DNA from: Flagellimonas allohymeniacidonis
GTDB taxonomy: Bacteria > Bacteroidota > Bacteroidia > Flavobacteriales > Flavobacteriaceae
Assembly: GCF_004296335.1 (NCBI RefSeq)
Contig: NZ_SGIU01000002.1
Coordinates: forward strand, 323,882 to 387,881
DNA: 64,000 bases
Direction of reading: 5' to 3'
The notes beneath the pieces are model-generated. The model had not been told where the DNA came from and made no database searches. It worked only from the letters and a program-made list of their open reading frames with translations. This document shows positions 1-9,799 of this stretch, piece after piece. Made by a program: the position numbers and the translations under genes. Each line of letters starts with the position of its first letter. The first letter of the stretch is position 1.

Positions 1-2442
1 GAGCAATTTTTGTTTTTGAATCTCCACCAATTGATGGGTAAGTTTACTTACGCCAGACGACAAATCTGTATTTACCGATGGGTTGGTATAGCTACCTCCA
101 ATATTGGCCACAACAGGAATGGTGATATCCTCCAAATCGGAATCATCCATCTGGGCGATGAGGTTGTTCACCTCACTTCCCAAATACTTGGCAGGAACGT
201 CAAGAGTGGCTTTGTAATCGAGTTGTTTTTCAAAACTGTGCCCTCCTGAAACGTTCACGGCAATATCCTTATAATTTACCGTGAAAGGTTTTACAGAAAC
301 TAGACCGTTATCAAAATTGAGAACGGTCTTCAAATCATCAAGATTCAAATCTTTGGCATCCAAAAAATCCAATTGCCCGTTAAAGGCCGACAGAAGGGGT
401 GCCTTTTGAGTGTTGACCTGAGTTGCCAAAAGTTCCGCCAAAATATTTCCTGAAATTGTTGCCAAATTTGGTGTGAAATCCTCCTTTAAGTTCCCAGAAA
501 TTTCGATGTCTGAATTGAGTTTTCCCTGCAAGGCGTTAGCAATGGGCGCAACCACCTTGAATAAATCCAAGGCCTGAAAAGATTCCCCGATATTAAAATT
601 GTCCATGCCCAAATTCATGGCAAAAGTGGGAATGGACTCCTTGGTGGAAACGGAACCTTGAAGGCCCAACGTACCGCCAAAAAGATTGGATTGAAATCCA
701 TCCAGCGTAACCGTTTCATCCTTAATGACCATTGTCCCTTCAACGTTTTTCAAATTCAAATTGTCATATAGAACCGTATTTGCCTTAGCCCGTATCGTGC
801 AATCCAAAAAAGAAGGGATCTTTAGCTGCTCGTCGGCATCAGATGTGTTCGTATCCGGTTCGGCTTCCGAGGTTTCATCCACCATAAAATCGTTTACAGC
901 AAAGGTGTCGGAACTCAAATTGAAGTTCCCTTGCATATCCTCTTCATTGAACAGAAAGCCCAGAAAGTTCGTCAAGGTGCCAGATGCTTTAAAATCCGTA
1001 CTGCCGGTCTTTCCATGAAAGGAATTCAAGACAACCGTTTGCGGATTAAAGGTTAAGGACGCAGAACTTATGGCTAAAGGGTTTTTCAATTCCGCACTGG
1101 TATACTCAAAATTTGATACCGCCAAGGTGCCTGAAGTCCTGGTTCGCTCATAGTGCTTATTCTCCACTGAGGCCATATCAAAGGCCGTGGTCACGTCCGC
1201 TTCTAAAATTCCTTTCAAATTGTAATCTTCGGGCATGGGGTAAACTTGTGAGAGATTGCCCAAATTCATTCTTCCATCTGCATGGGCATTGACCTTGGTA
1301 TTTCCCAATAAATCAGTGATACGGGAATTGACACTAAAACGGTCTTGTCCGATCATAAAAGATAACCTTTTAATGTCCACATAAGTGTCTTCGGTAACCC
1401 CTGTTGTGTTGGCAATTAGAGCATCAATGAAAATATTCCGTACGGTCTGGGGTAATTCTGGATACTTGAATGAGGCATCATCGGAGTTTAACTTGATTTG
1501 AAACGTTGGAATATGTTCCTCATCCGCTATCCCCTTTAATTTTCCATCAACAGAAAAGTTTCCGGTGGTCTGAACATCTTCAATGTTTTTGGAATAGGTC
1601 TCTGGAATAACGGCCAAAAAATTCTTGAAATCTGACGAAGGCGTTCTAAAGCTGATATCAACTTCTTGATTCTCTTCATTGACTTGTACAAATCCCTCAA
1701 AAACCAAAGGCAATTGGTTTACCAAAGCTTTGTTTTCCAAAAATGAATATCGATTGTTCTTTAAGTCAATACCGATGAGGGCATCCAGAAACAATTTATT
1801 GTTTTTCAAATATTGAATACTGTCCAACTCAAAGGATACCGAGGCATCGGTCAAAGTCTTTAATTCAGAGGTTTCAAGGGAAAGGTCTCCGGTACCTGAG
1901 TGGTTCATCTCGGTAATTTCGAGGTGCATTCCACTGGCAAAATCATCGTAAACCACTTTGGATTCAAGTATTTCATAGGAATCCAATGCCAGAGTAAAAC
2001 TATCATCCGTTGTATTGGACGTTGATGCTTCACTGGACTCTTTTCCAATATCGTAGTTCGCATTTTCCAAAGAATCAACCTTAATGGCCAAATGGGCACC
2101 GGCAATCTTTAAACTTTTTATGGCAATGGGTTCTTCCGCACTTTTAAACAACTCACCGATACCCATTTTTAATTCAATTGCATCGGAAGCAAAAAGGGTA
2201 TCCCCTTCAAATGGCGCTTGATTGACCAGCGAAATGCCCTTAAGGGCAACATTGGCGTTGGGAAAGCTTTTAAGCAGGCTCAGTTGTGCTTCATCAATGG
2301 TCAAGGTCGCATTGATACTGTTATTGACTTTTTTGGTAATGATCTGTGCAATCTCACCCTTAAAAAAAAAGGGAAGGGCAATCAACAATACTAACAGAAG
2401 CAGTAGGGTTATTCCGGTGATTTTGAGAACCTTCTTTTTCAT
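1..2442 (-). CDS. AsmA-family envelope protein (C-terminus outside window)
   Basis: An open frame of 814 codons runs from ATG at 2442 to the window edge without a stop, so the C-terminus is missing. It begins MKKKVLKITGITLLLLLVLL, a single N-terminal membrane anchor. A long beta-rich region follows, with repeated statements of the form 'sSFpNanValkgisL', typical of AsmA-like proteins. AsmA/TamB-like proteins are thought to form periplasmic grooves that move phospholipids between membranes; that role is taken from the family. It is the last visible gene of a minus-strand run with the transporter and sppA upstream, 38 bp after the transporter stop. No catalytic motif is visible. Confidence 0.85.
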   Translation of the reverse strand, partial: MKKKVLKITGITLLLLLVLLIALPFFFKGEIAQIITKKVNNSINATLTIDEAQLSLLKSFPNANVALKGISLVNQAPFEGDTLFASDAIELKMGIGELFKSAEEPIAIKSLKIAGAHLAIKVDSLENANYDIGKESSEASTSNTTDDSFTLALDSYEILESKVVYDDFASGMHLEITEMNHSGTGDLSLETSELKTLTDASVSFELDSIQYLKNNKLFLDALIGIDLKNNRYSFLENKALVNQLPLVFEGFVQVNEENQEVDISFRTPSSDFKNFLAVIPETYSKNIEDVQTTGNFSVDGKLKGIADEEHIPTFQIKLNSDDASFKYPELPQTVRNIFIDALIANTTGVTEDTYVDIKRLSFMIGQDRFSVNSRITDLLGNTKVNAHADGRMNLGNLSQVYPMPEDYNLKGILEADVTTAFDMASVENKHYERTRTSGTLAVSNFEYTSAELKNPLAISSASLTFNPQTVVLNSFHGKTGSTDFKASGTLTNFLGFLFNEEDMQGNFNLSSDTFAVNDFMVDETSEAEPDTNTSDADEQLKIPSFLDCTIRAKANTVLYDNLNLKNVEGTMVIKDETVTLDGFQSNLFGGTLGLQGSVSTKESIPTFAMNLGMDNFNIGESFQALDLFKVVAPIANALQGKLNSDIEISGNLKEDFTPNLATISGNILAELLATQVNTQKAPLLSAFNGQLDFLDAKDLNLDDLKTVLNFDNGLVSVKPFTVNYKDIAVNVSGGHSFEKQLDYKATLDVPAKYLGSEVNNLIAQMDDSDLEDITIPVVANIGGSYTNPSVNTDLSSGVSKLTHQLVEIQKQKLL

Positions 2443-2480
2443 TTTATAAGATTTGAGAATACAAAGTAAAAGGGTAGCTG

Positions 2481-3188
2481 CTAATTGAGCGATATCTCTT
2501 CCCCTATTTTTAAGTTAAATCTTTTTCTTAGAAGATATACGAAAAAATAGAGCAAAGGGGTGTCCAAGAGGGCAATCATTATCTTAAAAACGAACCCACT
2601 CAAAACCAAACCGTAGAATTTATCCCAAGGAAGAACCCCAAAAACACATAGCAATCCCACTACAGTAAGGGTGTCCACAAATTGGGAAGAAAAGGTTGAA
2701 AAATTGTTGCGGAGCCAAAGCATTCTGCCCTCAGTAAGGCGTTTCCAAAAATGGTATATGGAAATATCGATGTACTGCGCGAAGAGGTAAGCCAACATCG
2801 ACGCCAGTACCCCTAGAGGAGACAATCCAAAAACTTTGATAAAAGTTTCATCATCAATACCAGAATCTGCAATGGCAGGGACCTCATTGGCCACAAAAAT
2901 GATCAGCATGGAGAAAAAGGAGGCGAAAATACCTGCAGTCACAACCTGGTTCGCCTTTTTCTTTCCATAGATTTCAGAAATAAGGTCAGTGATCAAAAAA
3001 GTGATGGGATAGGGCAATATCCCCACGGATAGCTCAAACAAAGGTGCCCCAAAAACGGTGACATCCCCAAAGGGTTTCCAATAAAAAAACTTTTGAAAAA
3101 TAAGGTTGGAAACCACCAAGGAGGTGATGAACAATGCGCCCAAATAAAGATATATGGAAAACGCAAGCCGTTTATCTTTTTGCGTCAT
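2481..3188 (-). CDS. yhhQ: queuosine precursor transporter (YhhQ/VUT family)
   Basis: This 235-residue protein has about six hydrophobic segments and the VUT/DUF165 pattern: a short cytosolic N-terminus, then 'SNLIFQKFF' and 'PYPITFLITDLISEIYGKK' around residues 55-75. The family imports the queuosine precursors preQ0/preQ1 across the inner membrane to feed tRNA modification at position 34. The length is normal. The start MTQKDKR lies 5 bp after the sppA stop, so the two genes are probably co-transcribed. Substrate choice (preQ0, preQ1 or queuine) cannot be read from the sequence. Confidence 0.87.
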   Translation of the reverse strand: MTQKDKRLAFSIYLYLGALFITSLVVSNLIFQKFFYWKPFGDVTVFGAPLFELSVGILPYPITFLITDLISEIYGKKKANQVVTAGIFASFFSMLIIFVANEVPAIADSGIDDETFIKVFGLSPLGVLASMLAYLFAQYIDISIYHFWKRLTEGRMLWLRNNFSTFSSQFVDTLTVVGLLCVFGVLPWDKFYGLVLSGFVFKIMIALLDTPLLYFFVYLLRKRFNLKIGEEISLN

Positions 3189-3192
3189 TCCC

Positions 3193-4953
3193 CTATTTGA
3201 TATTTAAGCTGAAGGGCATTTTTGCCTGAACTCCTTTTTGTTTGTTAAACTGTTTAAATTCTTTGAGCACCTGATACACCTCGGTACCTATTTCCTCCTC
3301 AATCAATTCTGAGGTAATTTTAGATTTTGCTCCGCTAAAATCTTCCATAAATCGTTCAAAATCGGATTTGTACTTCGGATATTTTCGAATGCCATAAATA
3401 TCAAGTTCCGCCATTTCGGCTGCAGCTCCAACGGCATCTTCCAAACTTCCCAATTCATCTACCAGTCCCAATGCTATGGCTTCTTGTCCACTCCATACAC
3501 GACCTTGGGCCACCGAATCAACTTCGGCCACACTCATGTTCCTGCCTTCCGCAACCCGCTGTAAAAAAGTATTGTAAGTTTCCTCTATTCCTTCTTGTAC
3601 CACCTGTCTAAAGGAATTGCTCATGGGTTCAAAAAGTGAGTAATCCACCGAGTTTTTGTTGGTTCCCACCTGCTCGGCATTGATTCCTATGTCTCCCGCC
3701 AATTCGTTGATATTGGGAATTGTTCCAAAGACACCTATGGAACCTGTAATTGTCGTGGGCTCCGCAAAAATTTTATCTCCACCTACCCCGATGTAATATC
3801 CGCCGGAAGCTGCGACATTCCCAAATGAAACCACTACGGGTTTTTCTTTTTTCACAAGTTGTACCTGTCGCCAAATAATATCGGAAACCAATGCACTACC
3901 TCCAGGAGAATCAACGCGCAATACAATCGCTTTTACATTGTCGTTCTTCATAGCCTTTTGCAGCGATTTAATAACAATGCCCTGACCAATAAAGTCCTTT
4001 CCTCCTTCCCCATAATAAATCTCACCTTGGGCATAGATAACGGCCACTTTGTCCTTTCCTGTTTGTAGTTTTTTCTTGCGGGCGTTACGCATATAATCAT
4101 TAAAATCAACATAGTTGACCTCTTCATCTTCCGCCATGCCAAGCTCATTTTTCAAAAGGCCCTCATACTCATCAAAATGCAGGGTTTCATCTATGAGTCC
4201 AGAAGCAACCGCATATGTTGGCGTTCGGGCGCCAAGGGTATCAGCGATAACATTCAGATTGTCTTGATGTATATTTCGGGAATAGGATATATCATCTATC
4301 ATCGTTTTCCAAAGCGAAATGAGCAAAGCTGTAATCTGCGCCCTGTTCTCCTCACTCATCGAATCGAATAAATAGGGTTCCACGGCACTTTTATATTTCC
4401 CATGCCGAATCACTTCCATTTTTATCCCTGATTTTTCTTGTAGATCTTTAAAATAAAGTACTTCCGTCGCCAAGCCCTTAAAATCCATCGCACCTACGGG
4501 ATTAAGATAGATTTTGTCCGCCACGCTGGCTAAATAATAGTCCTTCTGTGTAAAAAAGTCGGAATGGGCGTAAACGAATTTGCCCGATAATTTGAAATCG
4601 ACCAAAGCCTTTCGAATTTCTTGGGTTTGGGCCAGCCCGGCCTGCAAAAAACTGGTGGTGAGGCTAATACCCCGAATATCCTTATCGGAAGCCGCAACTT
4701 TTATGGTATGTAGAATATCATCCAAGCCTACTTCGTCTTCCCAAAGTCCAGCGAAGGGGTCTGTCTCATCCCGACCTACATAATCTTTGACCGAATCGGT
4801 AAAGCTCAACTCCAAAACCGAATTCTTTTTTACCACCACTCCGTCATCTCCACTGCCCACCAAGGCAAAGAAGAAAAAGAACATCACGAACAAAATTCCG
4901 ACAGCAATCAATGTTCCCAGAATGGCAGCCAACAAATTCCTCAAAAACTTCAT
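3193..4953 (-). CDS. sppA: signal peptide peptidase SppA, 67K type
   Basis: The 586-residue length matches the long, two-domain SppA form. An N-terminal membrane anchor (residues 1-30) is followed by two S49 protease-like domains. The catalytic Ser lies in NVAASGGYY in the C-terminal half, and the partner Lys in GKYKSAVEP in the N-terminal half. This Ser-Lys dyad across the tandem domains is the known SppA arrangement. The enzyme cuts cleaved signal peptides left in the membrane. It is divergent from folK and leads an operon with the queuosine transporter. A -7 promoter box lies 23 bp upstream of the start. Confidence 0.95.
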   Translation of the reverse strand: MKFLRNLLAAILGTLIAVGILFVMFFFFFALVGSGDDGVVVKKNSVLELSFTDSVKDYVGRDETDPFAGLWEDEVGLDDILHTIKVAASDKDIRGISLTTSFLQAGLAQTQEIRKALVDFKLSGKFVYAHSDFFTQKDYYLASVADKIYLNPVGAMDFKGLATEVLYFKDLQEKSGIKMEVIRHGKYKSAVEPYLFDSMSEENRAQITALLISLWKTMIDDISYSRNIHQDNLNVIADTLGARTPTYAVASGLIDETLHFDEYEGLLKNELGMAEDEEVNYVDFNDYMRNARKKKLQTGKDKVAVIYAQGEIYYGEGGKDFIGQGIVIKSLQKAMKNDNVKAIVLRVDSPGGSALVSDIIWRQVQLVKKEKPVVVSFGNVAASGGYYIGVGGDKIFAEPTTITGSIGVFGTIPNINELAGDIGINAEQVGTNKNSVDYSLFEPMSNSFRQVVQEGIEETYNTFLQRVAEGRNMSVAEVDSVAQGRVWSGQEAIALGLVDELGSLEDAVGAAAEMAELDIYGIRKYPKYKSDFERFMEDFSGAKSKITSELIEEEIGTEVYQVLKEFKQFNKQKGVQAKMPFSLNIK

Positions 4954-4975
4954 TAAAAATCATTTAATTCAACAT

Positions 4976-4983
4976 CAAAGATA
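4976..4983 (-). promoter_or_regulatory. -7 promoter box for sppA
   Basis: Read on the minus strand the site is TATCTTTG, an exact match to the Bacteroidetes TAnnTTTG element, 23 bp upstream of the sppA ATG. No TTG is seen at the usual -33 distance, so only half of the promoter is supported. Confidence 0.5.
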
Positions 4984-5023
4984 ACCATTGTTGTATTGTT
5001 TTGCTTACTTTGTTTTCTTGATT

Positions 5024-6169
5024 ATGGGCAAAACGCACAAGGTATATCTTTCGTTGGGAAGTAATTTGGGAGAGCGGTATGTAACGCTTCAAAAAGCCAT
5101 ATTTGAAATAGGTCATCGCCTGGGTTCGGTGGAAGATGTCTCCGCGGTTTATGAAAATCCCGCTGTCGGCTTTGACGGTGAGGATTTCTTAAATGCCTGC
5201 ATTTTAGTGGAGACGGAGAAACCCCCTTCCGAAGTGCTGGCGACCATCTTGGAACTGGAGCAAGACCATGGAAGGCTTAGGACCCTAGCCGAAGGTTATC
5301 AGTCACGTACTCTGGATATCGATATTCTCTTTTATGATCACGAGGTCATCGATATGGAGAACCTCAAAATTCCGCATCCAAGTCTCCCAACACGAAGTTT
5401 TGTGTTGAAACCTCTGGCCGATATCGCTCCGCAATATTATCATCCCCTCTTGAACAAGGATGTTCGCAACTTGTTGCAACAGACCAAAGACCGTCAAAAA
5501 GTAAGAAAAACAAAACTACGGCTGTTTCGGAATCGGTCGGAGCTCTTCAACCAATTACAGTTTCTTTCGATTGAAGGAAATATTGGGGCGGGCAAGACCA
5601 CCTTGTCGCAAATGATTGCCAAGGACTTCAATGCGAAACTTGTACTGGAACGTTTTGCCGACAACCCCTTTCTGCCTAAATTCTATGAGGATCAATCCCG
5701 TTTTGCCTTCCCATTGGAAATGTCCTTTTTGGCCGACCGCTATCAGCAGTTTATGGACGATACCACCCAGTTTGATTTGTTCAAAAACTTTATGGTAAGT
5801 GATTACGACATCTTTAAATCCCTGATTTTTGCCAAAATCACCTTGCAGCAAGATGAGTTCAACCTATACCGAAAGGTATTCAACTTCATGTACAACGAGG
5901 TTAAAAAACCCGATATCTACTTGTACCTCTATCAAAACACCGAACGTCTTTTAGAAAATATAAAAAAACGGGGAAGGGATTATGAGCAAAATATTGAGGC
6001 CGCGTATTTGGAAAAAATCAACAGGGGGTATCTTGATTTCATCAAAAGCCACACCCAACAAAACAGCATTGTACTGGATGTTAGCGATTTAGATTTTGTA
6101 TCCAACATTTCGGACTATGAAACGGTTTTAAAACAGCTCGATGAGCACATGCTCCGCTTCTTGATTTAA
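5024..6169 (+). CDS. folK: bifunctional FolK / deoxynucleoside kinase fusion
   Basis: Two enzymes are joined in one 381-residue chain. Residues 1-165 are 6-hydroxymethyl-7,8-dihydropterin pyrophosphokinase (folate pathway), with YLSLGSNLGER at the start, SRTLDIDILFYD and HPSLPTRSFVLKPL. From about residue 180 a dNK-type kinase follows, with the P-loop IEGNIGAGKTT, ERFADNPFLP and LADRYQQF; it phosphorylates deoxynucleosides for salvage. The start is the ATG at 5024; an upstream TTG at 4988 only adds a hydrophobic stretch unlike FolK. A terminator follows at 6263. The fusion is recurrent in Flavobacteriia as far as I know. Which deoxynucleoside is used cannot be read from sequence. Confidence 0.93.
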   Translation: MGKTHKVYLSLGSNLGERYVTLQKAIFEIGHRLGSVEDVSAVYENPAVGFDGEDFLNACILVETEKPPSEVLATILELEQDHGRLRTLAEGYQSRTLDIDILFYDHEVIDMENLKIPHPSLPTRSFVLKPLADIAPQYYHPLLNKDVRNLLQQTKDRQKVRKTKLRLFRNRSELFNQLQFLSIEGNIGAGKTTLSQMIAKDFNAKLVLERFADNPFLPKFYEDQSRFAFPLEMSFLADRYQQFMDDTTQFDLFKNFMVSDYDIFKSLIFAKITLQQDEFNLYRKVFNFMYNEVKKPDIYLYLYQNTERLLENIKKRGRDYEQNIEAAYLEKINRGYLDFIKSHTQQNSIVLDVSDLDFVSNISDYETVLKQLDEHMLRFLI

Positions 6170-6262
6170 GATAATTTTGGGAAAAATGTTTGGATATAAC
6201 GAATGGTTTTTTAATATTAGCTGCCTCTAACAGAGAAACTAACTAACTCAAACTATATGTTA

Positions 6263-6288
6263 AGCCCTGCAAATGCAGGGCTTTTTTT
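6263..6288 (+). terminator. Rho-independent terminator
   Basis: The stem AGCCCTGC/GCAGGGCT with loop AAAT is followed by seven T residues. It ends folK-dNK transcription and touches the stop codon of the convergent methyltransferase gene. Confidence 0.85.
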
Positions 6289-6823
6289 ATTTCTGGAGCT
6301 GAAATTTTGACCAAAGGTCCCAGACCACTACCCCCGTACTTACCGAAATGTTCAAGGAATGCTTGGTGCCAAATTGGGGAATTTCCAATACTCCATCACA
6401 GGCCGATACCACATCTTGGGCGACACCTTTTACTTCGTTGCCGAAAATCAAGGCCATTTTCTTGCCTTTTTCAGGATAGAAATCATGAAGCATCACCGTA
6501 TTCTCGGCTTGCTCCACAGCTATAACCTTAACACCCTCCTTTTTGAGCGCTTTCACCAATTCCAAAGTGTCCTTGCAATACGCCCAATCCACACTTTCGG
6601 TAGCTCCCAAAGCGGTTTTCCGAATGTCCTTGTGCGGTGGGGTGGCCGTTATGCCACAGAGGTAGATTTTTTCAATCAAGAAGGCATCTGCCGTTCGAAA
6701 AACGGATCCAATATTGTTCAGACTTCGGATGTTGTCCAAAACAAGAATAAGCGGAGTTTTTGTCGCTTGTTTGAATTCTTCGACATTCAATCGTTCCAAT
6801 TCTTCATTTTCCAATTTCCGCAT
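6287..6823 (-). CDS. TrmH/SpoU-family RNA 2'-O-methyltransferase
   Basis: The 178 residues form a compact SPOUT methyltransferase. The three family motifs are visible: NIRSLNNIGSVFRTADAF (motif 1), LIFGNEVKGV (motif 2) and EIPQFGTKHSLNISVSTGVV (motif 3), which together form the knotted SAM site. It methylates a ribose in tRNA or rRNA, but it lacks the N-terminal RNA-binding extension that would tell TrmH from RlmB-like enzymes, so the target is open. It is a single gene convergent with folK-dNK and divergent from mutS. Confidence 0.88.
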   Translation of the reverse strand: MRKLENEELERLNVEEFKQATKTPLILVLDNIRSLNNIGSVFRTADAFLIEKIYLCGITATPPHKDIRKTALGATESVDWAYCKDTLELVKALKKEGVKVIAVEQAENTVMLHDFYPEKGKKMALIFGNEVKGVAQDVVSACDGVLEIPQFGTKHSLNISVSTGVVVWDLWSKFQLQK

Positions 6824-6934
6824 GCCTAGTTTTCAACTTTAGGGTTCAAAATATCAACAATTATTTTTGGGATTGCCGGAAAAAACTACATTAGTCCAAC
6901 CAGTTCGCCCACAAAAATAAACGAATTAAATCCA

Positions 6935-9559
6935 TTGGCAGATAAAGAAAAATCAAAGAAGGTAACCCCCTTGATGCAGCAATACAACGCCATCAAGGTG
7001 AAGCATCCTGATGCGTTATTACTCTTTCGGGTCGGGGATTTTTACGAGACTTTTGGAGAGGATGCCATCAAGGCTTCAAAAATCTTGGGCATTATCCTTA
7101 CCCACAGAAACAATGGCGGGGACAAGACCGAACTTGCCGGATTTCCCCATCATTCCTTAAACACTTACCTGCCCAAACTGGTACGTGCCGGCGAACGTGT
7201 GGCCATTTGTGATCAGCTGGAAGACCCAAAAATGACCAAGAGCATCGTGAAACGCGGGGTCACTGAGCTCGTTACGCCTGGGGTCGCTTTAAATGATGAT
7301 ATTCTTACCTCAAAAAGCAACAACTTTTTGGGGGCCCTGCATTTTGGCCCCCGAAATTTTGGCATCGCCTTTTTGGATATTTCCACAGGGGAGTTTTTGA
7401 CCGCCGAAGGGTCAATGGATCAAATGGATAAGCTTTTGCAGAATTTTTCTCCATCTGAACTATTGATCTCCAAAAGCCATAAAACCGAGATTTCCGAAAA
7501 GTTGGGTCCAGCCTATCACACCTTCTTTTTAGAAGATTGGATTTTTCAAGAAGACTATGCCCATGAAAGCCTTACCCAGCATTTTAAGACCAAAAACCTC
7601 AAGGGTTTCGGTATTGACCATCTCAAAAACGGAATCATAGCTGCAGGTGCCATTTTTCACTACCTATCGGAAACCCAGCATACGCGTCTGCAACATATCA
7701 CCAAAATTCAGCGAATTGCCGAAGAGGACCATATTTGGATGGACCGGTTCACCATCAAAAACCTCGAGCTGTATCAATCCCATAATGCCAATGCCATTAC
7801 CCTCGTCGATGTAATTGACAAAACCATTTCACCCATGGGAGGTCGCCTACTTAAACGTTGGTTGGCCCTTCCTTTGAAAAACCTGGAGGGCATTAAAAAA
7901 AGACATCGGGTGGTGGCCCATTTAAAAGCGTCGCAAGACCAGCTAGAAAAATTGCAACATTGGATTAAGCCGATGGGCGACTTGGAGCGCTTAATCTCAA
8001 AGTTGGCCACGGGCAAAATCAATCCTAGGGAAGTCATCCAACTAAAAAATAGCTTGGAAGCAGTGGTCCCCATAAAACAATTGGCGCAAGAGAGTGAAAA
8101 TGAGGCCATGGCCCAAATGGGAACCCAACTGGATGCTTGCGAAGCTTTACGGTCCAAAATCAAGGAAGTGCTCAAAGAGGAAGCCCCCATTCAAATCGCC
8201 AAAGGTGATGTCATTGCTGAAGGGTATTCCGAAGAATTGGACGAGCTTCGTGCCTTAGCCTTTTCAAGCAAGGATTATCTCGACAAAATGTCGGCTCGAG
8301 AGACCGAAAATACCGGCATTACATCATTGAAAATTGCCTCCAACAACGTATTTGGGTATTACATCGAAGTGCGGAACACCCATAAAGACAAGGTACCTGA
8401 ATCTTGGATTCGCAAACAGACCTTGGTGAATGCCGAACGGTACATTACGGAAGAACTCAAAGAATATGAGGCCAAAATTCTAGGGGCCGAAGAACGCATT
8501 CTCCACCTGGAACAACAACTCTTTGAACAGTTGCTCATGTGGATGCAGGAGTATATCGCTCCGGTTCAAAAGAATGCATATCTCATTGCACAACTCGACT
8601 GTCTGGGCAGTTTTGCCGAATTGGCGCATCAAAATCAATATGTGTGCCCCGAAATGGACGATTCCACCGTTTTGGAAATCAAGGAGGGTCGTCATCCTGT
8701 TATTGAAAAGCAACTACCACTTGGGGAAAGCTACATTGCCAATGATCTCACCCTCAACCGGGATGACCAACAAATTATCATGGTGACCGGACCCAATATG
8801 AGTGGAAAATCGGCCATTTTGAGACAAACCGCGCTTGTGGTACTCCTGGCACAAATGGGAAGTTTTGTCCCCGCCTCCTCCGCTCGCATCGGACTGGTGG
8901 ATAAAATCTTTACCCGGGTAGGGGCCAGCGACAATATTTCACTGGGCGAATCCACCTTTATGGTCGAAATGAACGAGACAGCCAGTATTTTGAACAACCT
9001 CTCCGAACGCAGTTTGGTGCTACTGGATGAAATTGGTAGGGGCACCAGCACCTATGATGGCATTTCCATTGCTTGGGCCATTTCGGAGTATTTGCACGAG
9101 CATCCATCCCGTGCGAAAACGCTTTTTGCCACCCACTACCACGAGTTGAATGAAATGACCAAGACCTTCGAGCGGATAAAGAACTTCAACGTCTCGGTAA
9201 AGGAGCTTAAAAACAAGGTGCTTTTCTTAAGAAAACTCGTGCCCGGCGGAAGCGAGCACAGCTTCGGAATCCATGTGGCCCAAATGGCAGGAATGCCACA
9301 ACAAGTGGTTCAGAAAGCATCGAAAATTCTAAAAAAGCTGGAAAAATCCCATTCCAGTGAAGAGATTTCCGATAAGTTGCAGCAAGTGGGCCAAAATGAA
9401 ATGCAACTCAGTTTTTTCAACTTGGATGACCCCTTGTTGGAGGAAATTAGGGATGAAATTTTGCACTTGGACATTGATACCTTGACCCCTGTTGAGGCCC
9501 TGATGAAACTCAATGAAATCAAACGCTTGTTGAGTAAAAAGAAAAAAGCTTCCTCCTAA
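6935..9559 (+). CDS. mutS: DNA mismatch repair protein MutS
   Basis: This 874-residue protein is full-length MutS. The N-terminal mismatch-binding domain holds the Phe-x-Glu signature in GDFYETF near residue 33. The ATPase domain has the P-loop GPNMSGKS at about residues 618-625, then [14 protein letters not shown] and the [10 protein letters not shown] switch. It recognises base mismatches and recruits MutL. The best start is TTG at 6935 ([20 protein letters not shown]), because homologues begin close to VTPLMxQY and no ATG is better placed. It is monocistronic and is followed by tRNA-Gly. Confidence 0.97.
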   Translation: MADKEKSKKVTPLMQQYNAIKVKHPDALLLFRVGDFYETFGEDAIKASKILGIILTHRNNGGDKTELAGFPHHSLNTYLPKLVRAGERVAICDQLEDPKMTKSIVKRGVTELVTPGVALNDDILTSKSNNFLGALHFGPRNFGIAFLDISTGEFLTAEGSMDQMDKLLQNFSPSELLISKSHKTEISEKLGPAYHTFFLEDWIFQEDYAHESLTQHFKTKNLKGFGIDHLKNGIIAAGAIFHYLSETQHTRLQHITKIQRIAEEDHIWMDRFTIKNLELYQSHNANAITLVDVIDKTISPMGGRLLKRWLALPLKNLEGIKKRHRVVAHLKASQDQLEKLQHWIKPMGDLERLISKLATGKINPREVIQLKNSLEAVVPIKQLAQESENEAMAQMGTQLDACEALRSKIKEVLKEEAPIQIAKGDVIAEGYSEELDELRALAFSSKDYLDKMSARETENTGITSLKIASNNVFGYYIEVRNTHKDKVPESWIRKQTLVNAERYITEELKEYEAKILGAEERILHLEQQLFEQLLMWMQEYIAPVQKNAYLIAQLDCLGSFAELAHQNQYVCPEMDDSTVLEIKEGRHPVIEKQLPLGESYIANDLTLNRDDQQIIMVTGPNMSGKSAILRQTALVVLLAQMGSFVPASSARIGLVDKIFTRVGASDNISLGESTFMVEMNETASILNNLSERSLVLLDEIGRGTSTYDGISIAWAISEYLHEHPSRAKTLFATHYHELNEMTKTFERIKNFNVSVKELKNKVLFLRKLVPGGSEHSFGIHVAQMAGMPQQVVQKASKILKKLEKSHSSEEISDKLQQVGQNEMQLSFFNLDDPLLEEIRDEILHLDIDTLTPVEALMKLNEIKRLLSKKKKASS

Positions 9560-9586
9560 ATTTCTTTCTATTTTAGAGAAATGTAT

Positions 9587-9594
9587 TAAATTTG
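9587..9594 (+). promoter_or_regulatory. -7 promoter box for tRNA-Gly
   Basis: TAAATTTG matches the TAnnTTTG element and is followed by a C, as in many such promoters. It lies 40 bp before the mature tRNA-Gly 5' end. The -33 TTG is not obvious. Confidence 0.5.
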
Positions 9595-9634
9595 CATCCG
9601 CATCAATGAAAACGATGCTGGTGTTCTTTTAAAT

Positions 9635-9707
9635 GCGAAAATAGCTCAGTTGGTAGAGCATCACCTTGCCAAGGTGGAGGTCGCGGGTTCGAATCCCGTT
9701 TTTCGCT
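9635..9707 (+). tRNA. tRNA-Gly (GCC)
   Basis: The 73-nt cloverleaf has acceptor stem GCGAAAA/TTTTCGC and discriminator T. The D arm is TAGCTCAGTTGGTAGAGCA, the anticodon loop is TTGCCAA (anticodon GCC), and the T arm contains GGTTCGAATCC. CCA is not encoded. Confidence 0.95.
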
Positions 9708-9708
9708 C

Positions 9709-9734
9709 AAAAACGCTGTTCGCAGCGTTTTTTT
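9709..9734 (+). terminator. hairpin-T terminator after tRNA-Gly
   Basis: The stem AACGCTG/CAGCGTT with loop TTCG is followed by a T run. If it terminates efficiently, the downstream tRNA-Leu needs its own promoter. Confidence 0.75.
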
Positions 9735-9736
9735 GT

Positions 9737-9788
9737 TTAAGTCCTGCTCGAGTGGTGGAACCTGCCTGCCGGCAGGCAGGTTGGTAGA
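9737..9788 (+). pseudogene. 5' fragment of tRNA-Leu, interrupted by a palindrome
   Basis: Positions 9737-9760 are identical to 10067-10090, and 9781-9788 are identical to 10091-10098. Together they make a 32-bp copy of the leader and D-arm region of the intact tRNA-Leu. The copy is split exactly by the palindrome at 9761-9780. It ends inside the D arm, so no tRNA can form. The fragment and the intact gene flank the GIY-YIG gene as direct repeats. Confidence 0.9.
9761..9780. repeat. 20-bp perfect GC-rich palindrome
   Basis: CCTGCCTGCCGGCAGGCAGG is a perfect inverted repeat; with the flanking AA and TT it grows to 24 bp (9759-9782). It sits at the centre of AATT in the duplicated tRNA D-loop sequence and is absent from the intact tRNA copy. 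I see no second copy in this window. Confidence 0.9.
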
Positions 9789-9799
9789 TAAAAGAGTTG

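Noticed and set aside
4988..5023. TTG start for folK adding 12 residues
   Set aside because: The extra segment is hydrophobic and absent in FolK proteins; ATG 5024 starts at the conserved N-terminus.
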